A stretch of 43,692 nucleotides of DNA from Bacteroidia bacterium (GTDB lineage: Bacteria > Bacteroidota > Bacteroidia > UKL13-3), in NCBI GenBank assembly GCA_020049855.1, contig JAGVLJ010000023.1, forward strand, positions 1-43,692, in the 5' to 3' direction. Position numbers and translations under genes: made by a program. Shown here piece after piece: positions 18,284-26,209 of the stretch (its first letter is position 1; every line of letters starts with the position of its first letter). A model generated the notes under the pieces. That model ran no database searches. It saw only the letters and a program-made list of their open reading frames with translations, and was not told the origin of the DNA.

Positions 18284-18733
18284 TCAGTTGTTTTGTTCAA
18301 AACACTTTGCTATTTTAGCCATCTCTTCGGCTACCGAATTGCCCCAGTAATCCATTAAGATTTCGGTTTTATTCAATTGGGTACAAAGATTCAGAAAATC
18401 GGTATAGTTTTTACTTTCCTCCGGGGCGTTTTTGAATAATAGCCAACTTTCTTCAAAACGCCTAAATTCCAGCTGGAAATTTGCATGCGCTATTCTGCAT
18501 TGGGCAATGGTATCCAGGGCATTTTTTACATTCGCTAAACAAGCTTTATTTTTTACCTCTCTGCATATTTTTTCATTTTTATCCAGCTCGGCCGGCCATT
18601 TTAAATTAGCCTCATGTAAAAAATCGAGTGTTTCTTCAAAGGCCACACTTTGATTTTGAAGTTTAGTGTGCTCATTGATTCCGCAGGAACTTAACCCAAT
18701 TACGGCAAAAAAAAATATAACGATTCTATTCAT
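18284..18733 (-). CDS. Hypothetical small lipoprotein
   Basis: A 149-residue protein beginning MNRIVIFFFAVIGLSSCG, a signal peptide with lipobox cysteine at about residue 17, so it is probably anchored in the inner or outer membrane. The mature part is mostly helical and rich in Glu, Lys and Asn, with four further cysteines (CREVKNKACLANV, AQCRIAH, LCTQLNK) and one near the C-terminus. I do not recognise a family. Its stop codon directly abuts the stop of the large hybrid kinase on the opposite strand. A link to that kinase is possible but unsupported. Confidence 0.8.
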   Translation of the reverse strand: MNRIVIFFFAVIGLSSCGINEHTKLQNQSVAFEETLDFLHEANLKWPAELDKNEKICREVKNKACLANVKNALDTIAQCRIAHANFQLEFRRFEESWLLFKNAPEESKNYTDFLNLCTQLNKTEILMDYWGNSVAEEMAKIAKCFEQNN

Positions 18734-18796
18734 TTCTCATTCAAATGTAGCAGTTCCCGATTCATTTTAATAAGTTCGTGAAATTTTTAACACAAT

Positions 18797-19219
18797 ATGG
18801 CAGCCGAAATTGACAGCATTCACTCTTCAAAAGCACCCGAGCCAGTGGGTTTATATCCCCACGCCCGCAGAGTGGGAAATTTATTATTTCTTTCAGGCGT
18901 TGGTCCACGAGAACGCGGTACAACAAAAATTCCGGGCGTTGAGTTGAATGGAAACGGAGAAATTGTATCGTATGATATCGAGGCGCAGTGCCATTCTGTT
19001 TTTCGCAACATAAAAGCTATTCTGGAAGATTCGGGAAGCAGTTGGGATAATATTATTGACGTAACTGTTTTTCTTACCAATATGAAGGATGATTTTTTGG
19101 CCTACAATAAATTGTGGGAAATCTACTTTAGCCAAAATCCACCGTGCCGCACCACGATTGGAATTAATTGCCTGCCCACACCCATTGCTATTGAATTAAA
19201 GGTAATAGCCACCATTTAG
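18797..19219 (+). CDS. RidA/YjgF-family protein, 2-aminomuconate deaminase-like
   Basis: A 140-residue member of the Rid family, whose basic activity is hydrolysis of reactive imines and enamines. The sequence matches 2-aminomuconate deaminases more closely than plain RidA: SKAPEPVGLYPHARRVGNLL, LFLSGVGPRERGT, YDIEAQCHSVFRNIKAIL, the substrate-binding Arg in PPCRTTIGINCLPTPIAIELK. 2-Aminomuconate deaminase makes 4-oxalocrotonate in kynurenine or aminophenol breakdown. No other gene of that pathway adjoins it, although gcdH further left could act lower in such a route. A general imine deaminase is the alternative. Confidence 0.85.
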   Translation: MAAEIDSIHSSKAPEPVGLYPHARRVGNLLFLSGVGPRERGTTKIPGVELNGNGEIVSYDIEAQCHSVFRNIKAILEDSGSSWDNIIDVTVFLTNMKDDFLAYNKLWEIYFSQNPPCRTTIGINCLPTPIAIELKVIATI

Positions 19220-19220
19220 G

Positions 19221-19763
19221 TCAAAAGGGCGAATCAAAGTTATTAAATAAGGACAATTTCTGATCCTTATCCGAGACAATCGGGTCTGAAATTCCCCAGT
19301 CAATTTTTAAATCCGGGTCGTTCCACCTAATGCCGCCCTCCGCACCTTTATGGTACTGGTTGGTGCATTTGTACACAAAAATGGTATCGTTTTGCAAGGT
19401 AGCAAACCCATGGGCAAACCCCGGGGGAACCCATAACATCAGAAAGTTGTGGTCGCTTAATTCGCAGGAAAAATGTTGGCCATAGGTAGGCGAATCTTTC
19501 CGAATGTCAACTACCACATCCAACACGGCTCCTTTTATCACCCTTACCAGTTTCCCCTGTTCATAAGGCGGGGATTGAAAATGAAGTCCTCTAAGGGCAT
19601 TTTTTTGCGAAAGCGATTGATTGTCCTGCACAAAATTGCCTTCAATACCATATTGTTTAAAAAGTTTTTCGCTGTATGATTCAAAAAAATACCCGCGTTC
19701 ATCGGTAAATACGTTGGGTTTAATGATTAAGAGCCCCTGAATGGGAGTGATTTTTACTTCCAT
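19221..19763 (-). CDS. rfbC: dTDP-4-dehydrorhamnose 3,5-epimerase
   Basis: RfbC/RmlC epimerises dTDP-4-keto-6-deoxyglucose at C3 and C5 in dTDP-L-rhamnose synthesis for surface polysaccharides. It is a cupin of 180 residues from the ATG at 19763; a longer frame to 19790 would add nine residues, but MEVKITPIQGLLII is the natural start. Key motifs are ALRGLHFQSPPYEQGKLVRV with the catalytic His, VDIRKDSPTYG, VPPGFAHGFATL and YHKGAEGGIRWNDPDLKIDW. The remaining rml genes are not in this window. Its stop is one base from the end of the convergent RidA gene. Confidence 0.95.
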   Translation of the reverse strand: MEVKITPIQGLLIIKPNVFTDERGYFFESYSEKLFKQYGIEGNFVQDNQSLSQKNALRGLHFQSPPYEQGKLVRVIKGAVLDVVVDIRKDSPTYGQHFSCELSDHNFLMLWVPPGFAHGFATLQNDTIFVYKCTNQYHKGAEGGIRWNDPDLKIDWGISDPIVSDKDQKLSLFNNFDSPF

Positions 19764-19849
19764 ATATTGAATGAGCAAATTTATTAACAAGTAGGTGAAT
19801 TTAACGCGAAATAGTTGCCCACAAAAGGGGAGAATGCCACATAAAATTT

Positions 19850-19857
19850 TATTTTTG
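19850..19857 (+). promoter_or_regulatory. Likely -7 element upstream of the coiled-coil protein gene
   Basis: TATTTTTG matches TAnnTTTG exactly and lies 25 bases before the ATG at 19883. A matching TTTG box at the right distance is not evident. Confidence 0.4.
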
Positions 19858-19882
19858 CACCCACCTTATAAAGCAAGTTGAT

Positions 19883-20803
19883 ATGGAAGAGAAAAAAAGC
19901 AAATCGAACAAATTATACCTGATTATCATCATCCTGGTGCTCCTTATCTTAAACGGGATATTTATGTATAATTTTTACTCAACCGATAAAAAGCTGGTTG
20001 TAACCGAAGAAAAGCTGGTGGAAACCGGAGATGCCAAAGCCGAATTGGAAAAATTACTGAATGAAACCGAACTGCAGCTTGAGCAGTATAAAGGTAAAAA
20101 CAATCAGTTAGATGCCATGCTCAAGGAAAAGAATGACTCGTTGCAGGATTTGGCCGACCGCATCGAATCTGTTTTGAAAAAAGGAAAAATTTCGGAACGG
20201 GAACTGGCTAAGGCTCGCGAAGAACTGGACGTGCTGCGTTACTACAAAAATAAATACCTGCGCCAAATTGATTCGCTGGCAACAGTTAACCGTAACTTGG
20301 TTGATGCCAACAAAAACCTGCAGCAGGATGTAGACAAACAAAAGCGCAAAGTGGAAGATCTCACCATGGAAAACCTGAAGCTAAATAATAAGGTTTCTAT
20401 TGGCGCCAAATTATCTACCCAAAATATTTACGTTACGGGAGTAAAGATGCGCGATAACGGAAAAGAGCGCGAAACCAACCGTGCCAGTCAGATGGAGGCT
20501 CTAAAAGTCTCGTTTACCATTCTCGAGAATTTTGTGACCGAAAAGGGAGATAAGGAAGTTTACCTGCGTATTGCCAATATGGATGGAACCGTGGCCTTTT
20601 CTGAAGAAGGTTCTTCTAATGTTTTCAAATATCAGGGCAAGGATGAACGTTATGCCATGGTAAAAAGCATCAAGTTTGAGAATGTACAGCAAGATGTATC
20701 CATTTTCTGGAATAAAGGCTCAGCCTTTTCTAAGGGGATGTTCAAAGCCGAGTTGTACTGCGATGGATTTTTAATAGGAACAAAAGAATTCGAAATTCGA
20801 TAA
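19883..20803 (+). CDS. Membrane-anchored coiled-coil protein, unknown function
   Basis: A 306-residue protein with a short basic N-terminus (MEEKKSKSNKLY), one transmembrane helix (LIIIILVLLILNGIFMY, residues about 13-29) and a long coiled coil from about 35 to 180 (ETELQLEQYKGKNNQLDAML, REELDVLRYYKNKYLRQIDS, KRKVEDLTMENLKLNN). The last 125 residues look like a compact beta-rich domain (YVTGVKMRDNGKERETNRAS, VYLRIANMDGTVAFSEE). The layout implies an inner-membrane anchor with a periplasmic rod and terminal domain. I do not know a named family. The icd gene begins 22 bases after its stop, so they may share a transcript. Confidence 0.85.
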   Translation: MEEKKSKSNKLYLIIIILVLLILNGIFMYNFYSTDKKLVVTEEKLVETGDAKAELEKLLNETELQLEQYKGKNNQLDAMLKEKNDSLQDLADRIESVLKKGKISERELAKAREELDVLRYYKNKYLRQIDSLATVNRNLVDANKNLQQDVDKQKRKVEDLTMENLKLNNKVSIGAKLSTQNIYVTGVKMRDNGKERETNRASQMEALKVSFTILENFVTEKGDKEVYLRIANMDGTVAFSEEGSSNVFKYQGKDERYAMVKSIKFENVQQDVSIFWNKGSAFSKGMFKAELYCDGFLIGTKEFEIR

Positions 20804-20825
20804 GTATTAATGTATAAAAAGTATC

Positions 20826-22064
20826 ATGAACAAAATAAAAGTTGCTAACCCCGTTGTGGAACTTGACGGGGACGAAATGACCCGGATCATATGGAAATTT
20901 ATAAAAGATAAACTCATTCTGCCTTATGTGGATGTTGATGTAAAATATTACGATTTAGGTATTGAACACCGCGATGCCACCAATGACCAGGTTACGGTAG
21001 ACGCAGCGGAAGCCATTAAAAAATACAATGTAGGAATTAAGTGCGCTACCATTACACCTGACGAAGCCCGTGTAAAGGAGTTTAATCTGAAACAAATGTG
21101 GAAGAGCCCAAATGGCACCATTCGTAATATTCTGGATGGAACGGTGTTTCGTGAGCCGATAGTATGCAAGAATGTACCTCGTTTGGTTCCAAACTGGACC
21201 GCCCCCATTTGTATAGGCCGTCATGCATTTGGCGACCAATACCGGGCTACTGATTTTGTAACCAAAGGCAAAGGAAAACTTACCGTAAAATTTGAAGGTG
21301 AAGACGGAAATATACAGGAATTTGAAGTGTACAACTTCAAGGGAGATGGGGTGGCTCTTACCATGTATAATACTGATGAATCTATCAGAGGTTTTGCTCA
21401 TGCGTGTTTTAACCAGGCACTGAGTAAAAAATGGCCACTTTACCTTTCTACCAAAAACACCATTTTGAAAAAATACGATGGCCGTTTCAAAGATATTTTC
21501 GAAGAAATTTATCAGAACGACTACAAAGCCAAATTTGCCGAAGCAGGTATTGTGTACGAACACCGCCTGATTGATGATATGGTAGCCTCGGCACTGAAAT
21601 GGAACGGAAACTTTGTATGGGCCTGTAAAAATTACGATGGTGATGTGCAAAGTGATACCGTAGCTCAGGGATTCGGTTCATTAGGATTAATGACCTCTAC
21701 GCTGGTAACTCCCGATGGGAAAACCATGGAAGCCGAAGCGGCACACGGTACCGTTACCCGCCACTACCGCGACCACCAGGCCGGCAAAGCTACTTCCACC
21801 AATCCCATAGCTTCTATTTTTGCCTGGACAAGAGGATTGGAATTTCGTGGTAAATTAGACGGAAATCAGGAGCTCATCAGTTTCTGTCATGCACTGGAAG
21901 CCGTATGTGTGGAAACGGTAGAGAGTGGCAAAATGACCAAAGACCTGGCTGTATGTATACATGGCAATAAAGTAAAACACGGAGATCATTACCTCAACAC
22001 CCAGGAGTTTTTAGATGCATTGGATGCAAATCTGAAAGCGAAGTTGAACAAGGCTTCGGCTTAG
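20826..22064 (+). CDS. icd: NADP-dependent isocitrate dehydrogenase, eukaryote-like type
   Basis: Oxidatively decarboxylates isocitrate to 2-oxoglutarate in the TCA cycle, producing NADPH. The 412 residues belong to the homodimeric group that includes human IDH1/2, not the E. coli Icd type: [40 protein letters not shown], the isocitrate-binding Arg residues in [39 protein letters not shown] and the NADP-binding [17 protein letters not shown]. The ATG is preceded by no Shine-Dalgarno sequence. A strong hairpin terminator follows 26 bases after the stop. Confidence 0.96.
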   Translation: MNKIKVANPVVELDGDEMTRIIWKFIKDKLILPYVDVDVKYYDLGIEHRDATNDQVTVDAAEAIKKYNVGIKCATITPDEARVKEFNLKQMWKSPNGTIRNILDGTVFREPIVCKNVPRLVPNWTAPICIGRHAFGDQYRATDFVTKGKGKLTVKFEGEDGNIQEFEVYNFKGDGVALTMYNTDESIRGFAHACFNQALSKKWPLYLSTKNTILKKYDGRFKDIFEEIYQNDYKAKFAEAGIVYEHRLIDDMVASALKWNGNFVWACKNYDGDVQSDTVAQGFGSLGLMTSTLVTPDGKTMEAEAAHGTVTRHYRDHQAGKATSTNPIASIFAWTRGLEFRGKLDGNQELISFCHALEAVCVETVESGKMTKDLAVCIHGNKVKHGDHYLNTQEFLDALDANLKAKLNKASA

Positions 22065-22089
22065 TAATACAAACAATGCTTAAATTAGG

Positions 22090-22121
22090 AAGTCCCGGAG
22101 TGAAAACTTCGGGACTTTTAG
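22090..22121 (+). terminator. Intrinsic terminator after icd
   Basis: AAGTCCCG (22090-22097) pairs with CGGGACTT (22110-22117); inside the loop AGT pairs with ACT around GAAA, and a T-rich tail follows. It ends the coiled-coil/icd transcript. Confidence 0.85.
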
Positions 22122-22431
22122 TTCTAAAGTAACACATCAGACAATACCCCGGCTATCCTTAGTTTATTCGCTTTGCTTATGAGATTGCTCACCCGCATAG
22201 GCATGGCAGGCGCTAAGTTGTAACTACGGATTTTAAAATCTCTATAAGTATACACAACTCAAAAATATTAACCCACACCTCACCACCCAAATTGGGTTTA
22301 CTAAATTACCATAAAGGGTAAAATCCCTCAGCCTTCGTCATGCTGAATTTATTTCAGCATCTCCCTTTGTGTGTACAGATGCTGAAACAAGTTCAGCATG
22401 ATTAAAAATAGATTTGCTTTTACAAAATTTT
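22122..22431. other. Spacer between icd terminator and insertion sequence
   Basis: No gene is visible in these 310 bases. The only structure I can point to is the REP-like palindrome at 22338-22401, next to the left end of the insertion sequence. The rest is AT-rich with no sustained open frame. Confidence 0.7.
22338..22401. repeat. REP-like palindromic repeat
   Basis: Two 25-base arms (22338-22362 and 22377-22401) are inverted copies matching at 23 of 25 positions around a 14-base loop. Each arm is itself a palindrome, TGCTGAA and TTCAGCA around a short centre. This two-level symmetry is typical of repeated extragenic palindromes scattered through genomes. No second copy is seen in this window. 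Confidence 0.7.
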
Positions 22432-22489
22432 TGGAGTTCCTACCTTTTAGTGGACAAAAAAGTTAAGACCCATTAGCTAACTTTACACC

Positions 22490-22780
22490 ATGACAAAAGA
22501 AAGAAAAAATTACAGCCCTGAGTTTAGGATAAAAGCTGTAGAGTTAATCAGCGCCCTGGGTAGTTTAAAGCCAGTAGCCACCGAGCTTAATGTAAACCAC
22601 AATACACTTATCCGATGGAAAAAGGAGTACCGAGCCGATAAACTTACTGCCAGTGGGGTAAAAGTTAAGAGCAAAGAAGAGCAAGAGTTACAATCATTGC
22701 GCAAAGAATTAAATGAAATACGATTAGAGCGTGATATACTAAAAAAGGCCGTAAGCATCTTCTCCAAGAGCGACCGATAA
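22490..22780 (+). CDS. IS3-family transposase OrfA (helix-turn-helix)
   Basis: A 96-residue DNA-binding subunit of the transposase. MTKERKNYSPEFRIKAVELI and ATELNVNHNTLIRWKKEY form the HTH, and the C-terminal part ELQSLRKELNEIRLERDILK is the leucine-zipper-like region that multimerises OrfA and OrfAB. Slipping on A-AAA-AAG at 22741-22747 moves ribosomes into the -1 frame, which reads RKHLLQERPIRYQFIKEHK and joins orfB without a stop. Confidence 0.9.
   Translation: MTKERKNYSPEFRIKAVELISALGSLKPVATELNVNHNTLIRWKKEYRADKLTASGVKVKSKEEQELQSLRKELNEIRLERDILKKAVSIFSKSDR
22741..22747 (+). promoter_or_regulatory. -1 frameshift slippery site (A6G) of the IS3 element
   Basis: AAAAAAG is phased as A AAA AAG in orfA. 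The -1 frame is open from here through orfB up to its premature stop. This is the known IS3-family arrangement for making OrfAB. Confidence 0.7.
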
Positions 22781-22806
22781 GGTACCAATTTATAAAAGAA
22801 CATAAA

Positions 22807-23676
22807 ATGGAATTTCCGGTTGGGAAGATGTGCCACGTACTTGAAGTAAGCAAAAGCGGCTATTACCAATGGCTGCATAGGCAATCAGGCAAGCGAGCCA
22901 TGTTTAACCAACAACTGATGCTAGAAATAAAGCAAGTATATACAAAGAGTAAATGCCGATACGGCAGTCCGCGCATAGCCAAAGAGTTGCAAATGTTAGG
23001 CATTAAAGCCTCCACACCCTTAGTTGCACGGCTTATGAAAAAAGAAAATATACGAAGCATTATCAAAAAGAGATTTAAACAAACTACCGATTCAAAACAC
23101 CATTATCCAGTGGCCGAAAATAAGTTGATGCATCAGTTTACAGTGAGAGAAAAAAATGAAGCATGGGTATCAGATCTCACTTACATCCGTACTTAACATG
23201 GGTGGCTATATCTTACCACCGTTATTGATTTGTTTGACAGAAAAGTAATTGGATGGGCTTTAAGCAACAACATGAACGCACACAATACAAACGTTGCAGC
23301 CTTTAAAATGCCCTTAATAAACCGTCCCATCAAGCACGATAAACAATTAACTTTTCACTCCGACAGAGGTGTTCAATACGCTTGTTATGACTTTACTTCA
23401 TTGCTAAAAAAGCATTCTAATATCACTAAAAGCATGAGCCGCAAAGGCAACTGCTGGGACAATACCGTTGCTGAAAGTTTTTTTAAAACCTTAAAAGTTG
23501 AACTCATCTATCAAAACAAATACGAAACAAGACAACAAGCCGAACTAGCAATTTTTGAGTACATTGAAACTTTTTACAACACCACCCGAAGACACAAATA
23601 TTTAAACAACCTCACTATTTTAGAATATCACAAATCAATTAACTTTAACAACTTAAACAATGCTACATGGGTCTAA
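22807..23676 (+). pseudogene. IS3-family transposase OrfB, disrupted by an in-frame stop
   Basis: The integrase-core (rve/DDE) half of the transposase. All of it lies in one frame: EFPVGKMCHVLEVSKSGYYQ, the first catalytic Asp in WVSDLTYIRT, a TAA stop at 23194-23196, then HGWLYLTTVIDLFDRKVIGW, the second Asp in FHSDRGVQYA, and the catalytic Glu in NCWDNTVAESFFKTLK. The stop falls between the first and second catalytic residues and could come from a single change of a sense codon such as CAA. No frameshift is needed, so decay is recent, or the stop is read through, or it is a sequencing error. Confidence 0.88.
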
Positions 23677-23727
23677 ACAATATTAATAGGAAGTCCAAAA
23701 ATCAGTATGACAAGGTTTGGTTAAGCT

Positions 23728-23752
23728 GTTACCTCGTCATTTGCGAGGTAAC
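23728..23752 (-). terminator. Hairpin at the 3' end of dnaX
   Basis: GTTACCTCG (23728-23736) and CGAGGTAAC (23744-23752) form a perfect 9-base stem with a 7-base loop, overlapping the dnaX stop codon by one base. No T tract follows, so termination is plausible but not certain. Confidence 0.5.
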
Positions 23753-25455
23753 TACTCAATCTCCAACCCCAGTTTCATTCTTAACTCATTCAAAGCCGGG
23801 TTTTCATTGGCCATAGCTTCAAATTTATCTTTATTAGTATAGTAGGTTTTTTCTTGTTTTTCTTCTTTGGCCAGCACAATTTCAATGTAAATGCTGCGGT
23901 TGTCCAGTTGCTCTTTTAAAAAAGAAAGCAGGTTCAAACGGTCTTCTTCGGCCTGGGTAAGTTCTCCTTTATGGCTTACCTCCAGCTGCACTTTATTGTT
24001 TTCAATCTGAGGTTTTATGGTTTTGTACACTGCAAATAAACTAGGCTTACCCTGTGCGCTCACCATTTGCATATAGGTCTTCCAGTGTTTGTCAAAGGCA
24101 AAAGCATCAATTTCTTTAGGGGCTACTTTTTTTTCTTCCTGTTCGGTTTGCGCTTTTTGAATAGCCTGCTGTTCGGCTACTTTATTTTTGATAACACTCA
24201 AATTTCCCAATTTTTGGGTCAATGAGGCAGGCGGAACTTTCACAACAGGAGCAACAGATGATATAGCTGGGGTAGTTACGAGTTTAGATACCGTTTCGCT
24301 GGCTATATCAGTTTTTTTTTTATCCGACCCGTTATCGGCCACCAAATTTTTTGTATCAATGAGCGATTGCAGGTAACACAGTTTCATGAGGCACAACTCC
24401 ACGTGCAGCCGCTGGTTTTTGCTGCTCTTGTAGTTAATATCAAACTGGTTCACAATATTGAGGGCATTAAGAATAAACGAAGCCGGAATGGCCTTCGATT
24501 GTTCAAGGTAACGTTGAGCCACGTTTTCGCTCACTTCCATTAGTTTCACGGTTTGCGAATCTTTGCACATCAACAAGTTTCGCAGGTGCTCGCTAATGCC
24601 TATTAAAAACTGGTGTGCATCAAATCCTTTTCCCAATATTTCATCAAACAGCAACATGGTTTTGGCCAAATCCTGCCCGTAAAACAAATTGATGATGCGG
24701 AAGTAATAGTCGTAATCAAGAATATTGAGGTTGGTAATTACATCGTGGTAGGTAATGTGGTTGCCCGAGAAACTGACAATACGGTCAAAAATAGAAAGTG
24801 CATCGCGCAGGGCTCCTTCGGCTTTTTGAGCCACCACGTGCATGGCATCGTCTTCGGCATTTATTCCTTCTTTAGCGCAAATGGATTTAAGGTGATCTAC
24901 CGAGTCCTGAACCCGAATACGTTTAAAATCGAAAATTTGGCATCGGGAGAGGATGGTAGGTAAAATTTTATGTTTCTCGGTAGTGGCCAAAATAAAAATG
25001 GCGTAGGGAGGCGGTTCTTCCAGTGTTTTCAAAAAGGCATTAAACGCAGCAGGAGAGAGCATGTGCACCTCATCAATAATATAAATTTTATATTTAGCTC
25101 CCTGTGGGGCATATCTAACCTGATCTACCAACCCCCGTATATCTTCCACCGAGTTGTTGGAGGCCGCATCCAGCTCATATATATTAAAGGAACTGGAGTT
25201 ATTAAATGCCAGACATGAGTCGCATTGGTTGCAGGGCTCCACCTCGGCAGTCATATTCTGGCAGTTAATGGTTTTGGCCAAAATACGTGCACAGGTAGTT
25301 TTCCCCACTCCACGTGGACCGCAAAACAAGAAAGCATGAGCCAAGTGATTGCTTCGAATAGCGTTCTTAAGCGTTTGGGTTACATGGCCTTGTCCTACTA
25401 CTGTATCAAAGGTGGCGGGGCGGTACTTACGTGCTGAAACTACAAAATGATCCAT
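23752..25455 (-). CDS. dnaX: DNA polymerase III gamma/tau subunit
   Basis: The clamp-loader ATPase that organises the replicative polymerase. Its 567 residues show the Walker A GPRGVGKTTCARILAK, a zinc module (CQNMTAEVEPCNQCDSC), Walker B IYIIDEVHMLS, the sensor-1 region ILATTEKHKILPTILSRC, domain III ending at about residue 365, then a Lys/Glu/Pro linker and a tau-specific C-terminal domain. At 24312-24321 the coding strand has ten consecutive A residues (Lys379-Lys381). A slip into either other frame meets a stop within one or two codons, giving a gamma-like protein of about 382 residues. A perfect -7 box lies upstream. Confidence 0.96.
   Translation of the reverse strand: MDHFVVSARKYRPATFDTVVGQGHVTQTLKNAIRSNHLAHAFLFCGPRGVGKTTCARILAKTINCQNMTAEVEPCNQCDSCLAFNNSSSFNIYELDAASNNSVEDIRGLVDQVRYAPQGAKYKIYIIDEVHMLSPAAFNAFLKTLEEPPPYAIFILATTEKHKILPTILSRCQIFDFKRIRVQDSVDHLKSICAKEGINAEDDAMHVVAQKAEGALRDALSIFDRIVSFSGNHITYHDVITNLNILDYDYYFRIINLFYGQDLAKTMLLFDEILGKGFDAHQFLIGISEHLRNLLMCKDSQTVKLMEVSENVAQRYLEQSKAIPASFILNALNIVNQFDINYKSSKNQRLHVELCLMKLCYLQSLIDTKNLVADNGSDKKKTDIASETVSKLVTTPAISSVAPVVKVPPASLTQKLGNLSVIKNKVAEQQAIQKAQTEQEEKKVAPKEIDAFAFDKHWKTYMQMVSAQGKPSLFAVYKTIKPQIENNKVQLEVSHKGELTQAEEDRLNLLSFLKEQLDNRSIYIEIVLAKEEKQEKTYYTNKDKFEAMANENPALNELRMKLGLEIE
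24312..24321 (-). promoter_or_regulatory. A10 slippage site within dnaX
   Basis: Ten A residues on the coding strand are read as AAA AAA AAA A. One extra A, or a -1 shift, gives AAC TGA directly after the lysines. One A fewer, or a +1 shift, gives CTG ATA TAG. Both end the protein just after domain III. Transcriptional slippage or frameshifting at such runs is known from Thermus and E. coli dnaX; its use here is inferred. Confidence 0.6.
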
Positions 25456-25465
25456 ATATAGAGAG

Positions 25466-25473
25466 CAAAAATA
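25466..25473 (-). promoter_or_regulatory. Likely -7 element upstream of dnaX
   Basis: The minus strand reads TATTTTTG, an exact TAnnTTTG match, 10 bases before the dnaX ATG. A transcript starting just downstream would have almost no leader. No good TTTG partner is seen at the usual distance. Confidence 0.4.
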
Positions 25474-25496
25474 CTGATAAATCTTTCATTAGGGGA

Positions 25497-25527
25497 TTTG
25501 AAAAAGAAAATATTATCCATACATTTG
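25497..25527 (+). promoter_or_regulatory. Promoter of the rpsF-rpsR-rplI operon
   Basis: TTTG (25497-25500), a 19-base spacer, then TACATTTG (25520-25527), matching both boxes of the Bacteroidota primary-sigma consensus exactly. The rpsF ATG is 19 bases downstream. This is the best promoter match in the window. Confidence 0.8.
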
Positions 25528-25546
25528 CAACCCAAAATTTTAAATA

Positions 25547-25909
25547 ATGATATCTAAAGATTACGAATCAGTTATCATCATGACCCCGGTCTTATCTGAC
25601 GAGCAGATGAAAGATACTGTTGCGAAATTTCGCCAGTTGATCATCGAGAATGGCGGCCAGATAGTCCACGAAACTAACTGGGGTTTATGTAAGTTAGCCT
25701 ACCCAATCCAGAAAAAAAACACCGGTTTCTACCATGTGTTTGAATTCAAAGCTCCAGGTCAAACTATTGACAAGTTGGAGATCTCTTACAAACGCGATGA
25801 GCGTATTATGCGTTTTTTAACTGTTGCCCTTGACAAGCATGCCGTGATTTACAACACCCGCAAGCGCAATGGAGAGTTTAACAAAAAAGAAACCCCAGTA
25901 ACCGCATAA
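25547..25909 (+). CDS. rpsF: 30S ribosomal protein S6 (bS6)
   Basis: A ribosomal protein of the small-subunit platform, bound as a heterodimer with bS18. It has 120 residues with the family features [40 protein letters not shown] and [17 protein letters not shown]. It is the first gene of the rpsF-rpsR-rplI operon and directly follows the strong promoter. Its leader carries no Shine-Dalgarno motif (only AAAATTTTAAATA before the ATG). Confidence 0.97.
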   Translation: MISKDYESVIIMTPVLSDEQMKDTVAKFRQLIIENGGQIVHETNWGLCKLAYPIQKKNTGFYHVFEFKAPGQTIDKLEISYKRDERIMRFLTVALDKHAVIYNTRKRNGEFNKKETPVTA

Positions 25910-25913
25910 TCCT

Positions 25914-26195
25914 ATGGCAGCACCAAAGATAGACGCACGAGGAAATTCGTTTGTATTCAACACCACCCCTGATACTCCGCAGAAAAAGAAATACTGCCGT
26001 TTCAGGAAAAATGGAATCAAGTACATTGATTACAAAGACGCAAACTTCCTGTTAAAATTTATTAATGATCAGGGTAAAGTACTACCCCGTAGAATTACCG
26101 GTACATCATTGAAGTATCAGCGTAAAGTGGCTCAGGCAGTAAAACGTGCCCGTCACTTGTCGTTACTTCCTTATGTAGCTGATTCACTCAAATAA
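25914..26195 (+). CDS. rpsR: 30S ribosomal protein S18 (bS18)
   Basis: The bS6 partner in the platform, near the 3' end of 16S rRNA. The 93 residues include [40 protein letters not shown] and [19 protein letters not shown]. The N-terminus is somewhat longer than in Proteobacteria. It starts four bases after the rpsF stop, without a Shine-Dalgarno sequence, so translation probably depends on coupling to rpsF. Confidence 0.97.
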   Translation: MAAPKIDARGNSFVFNTTPDTPQKKKYCRFRKNGIKYIDYKDANFLLKFINDQGKVLPRRITGTSLKYQRKVAQAVKRARHLSLLPYVADSLK

Positions 26196-26202
26196 ACCAA
26201 AT

Positions 26203-26209
26203 AGGAGGA
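26203..26209 (+). promoter_or_regulatory. Strong Shine-Dalgarno sequence before rplI
   Basis: AGGAGGA ends 8-9 bases before the rplI ATG at 26218, an ideal position and near-full complement to the 16S 3' tail. The two other genes in the operon, and most genes in this window, lack one. Confidence 0.8.

Larger units (their letters stand above)
22432..23697 (+). mobile_element. IS3-family insertion sequence, inactivated
   Basis: A 1266-base element with terminal inverted repeats TGGAGTTCCTA (22432-22442) and TAGGAAGTCCA (23687-23697), matching at 10 of 11 positions; a second inverted pair around AGACCCAT lies further in. It encodes orfA and orfB in the usual IS3 arrangement, with an A6G slippery site at 22741-22747 for -1 frameshifting. 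A stop codon interrupts orfB, so the copy cannot make a full transposase. A target-site duplication could not be assigned because the flanks are A/T runs. It lies between the terminated icd gene and the end of dnaX and breaks no gene. Confidence 0.85.

Noticed and set aside
22420-22432. Target-site duplication of the IS3 element
   Set aside because: The flanks are a T run on the left and an A run on the right, extending the inverted repeat; no direct repeat of 3-5 bases can be assigned.
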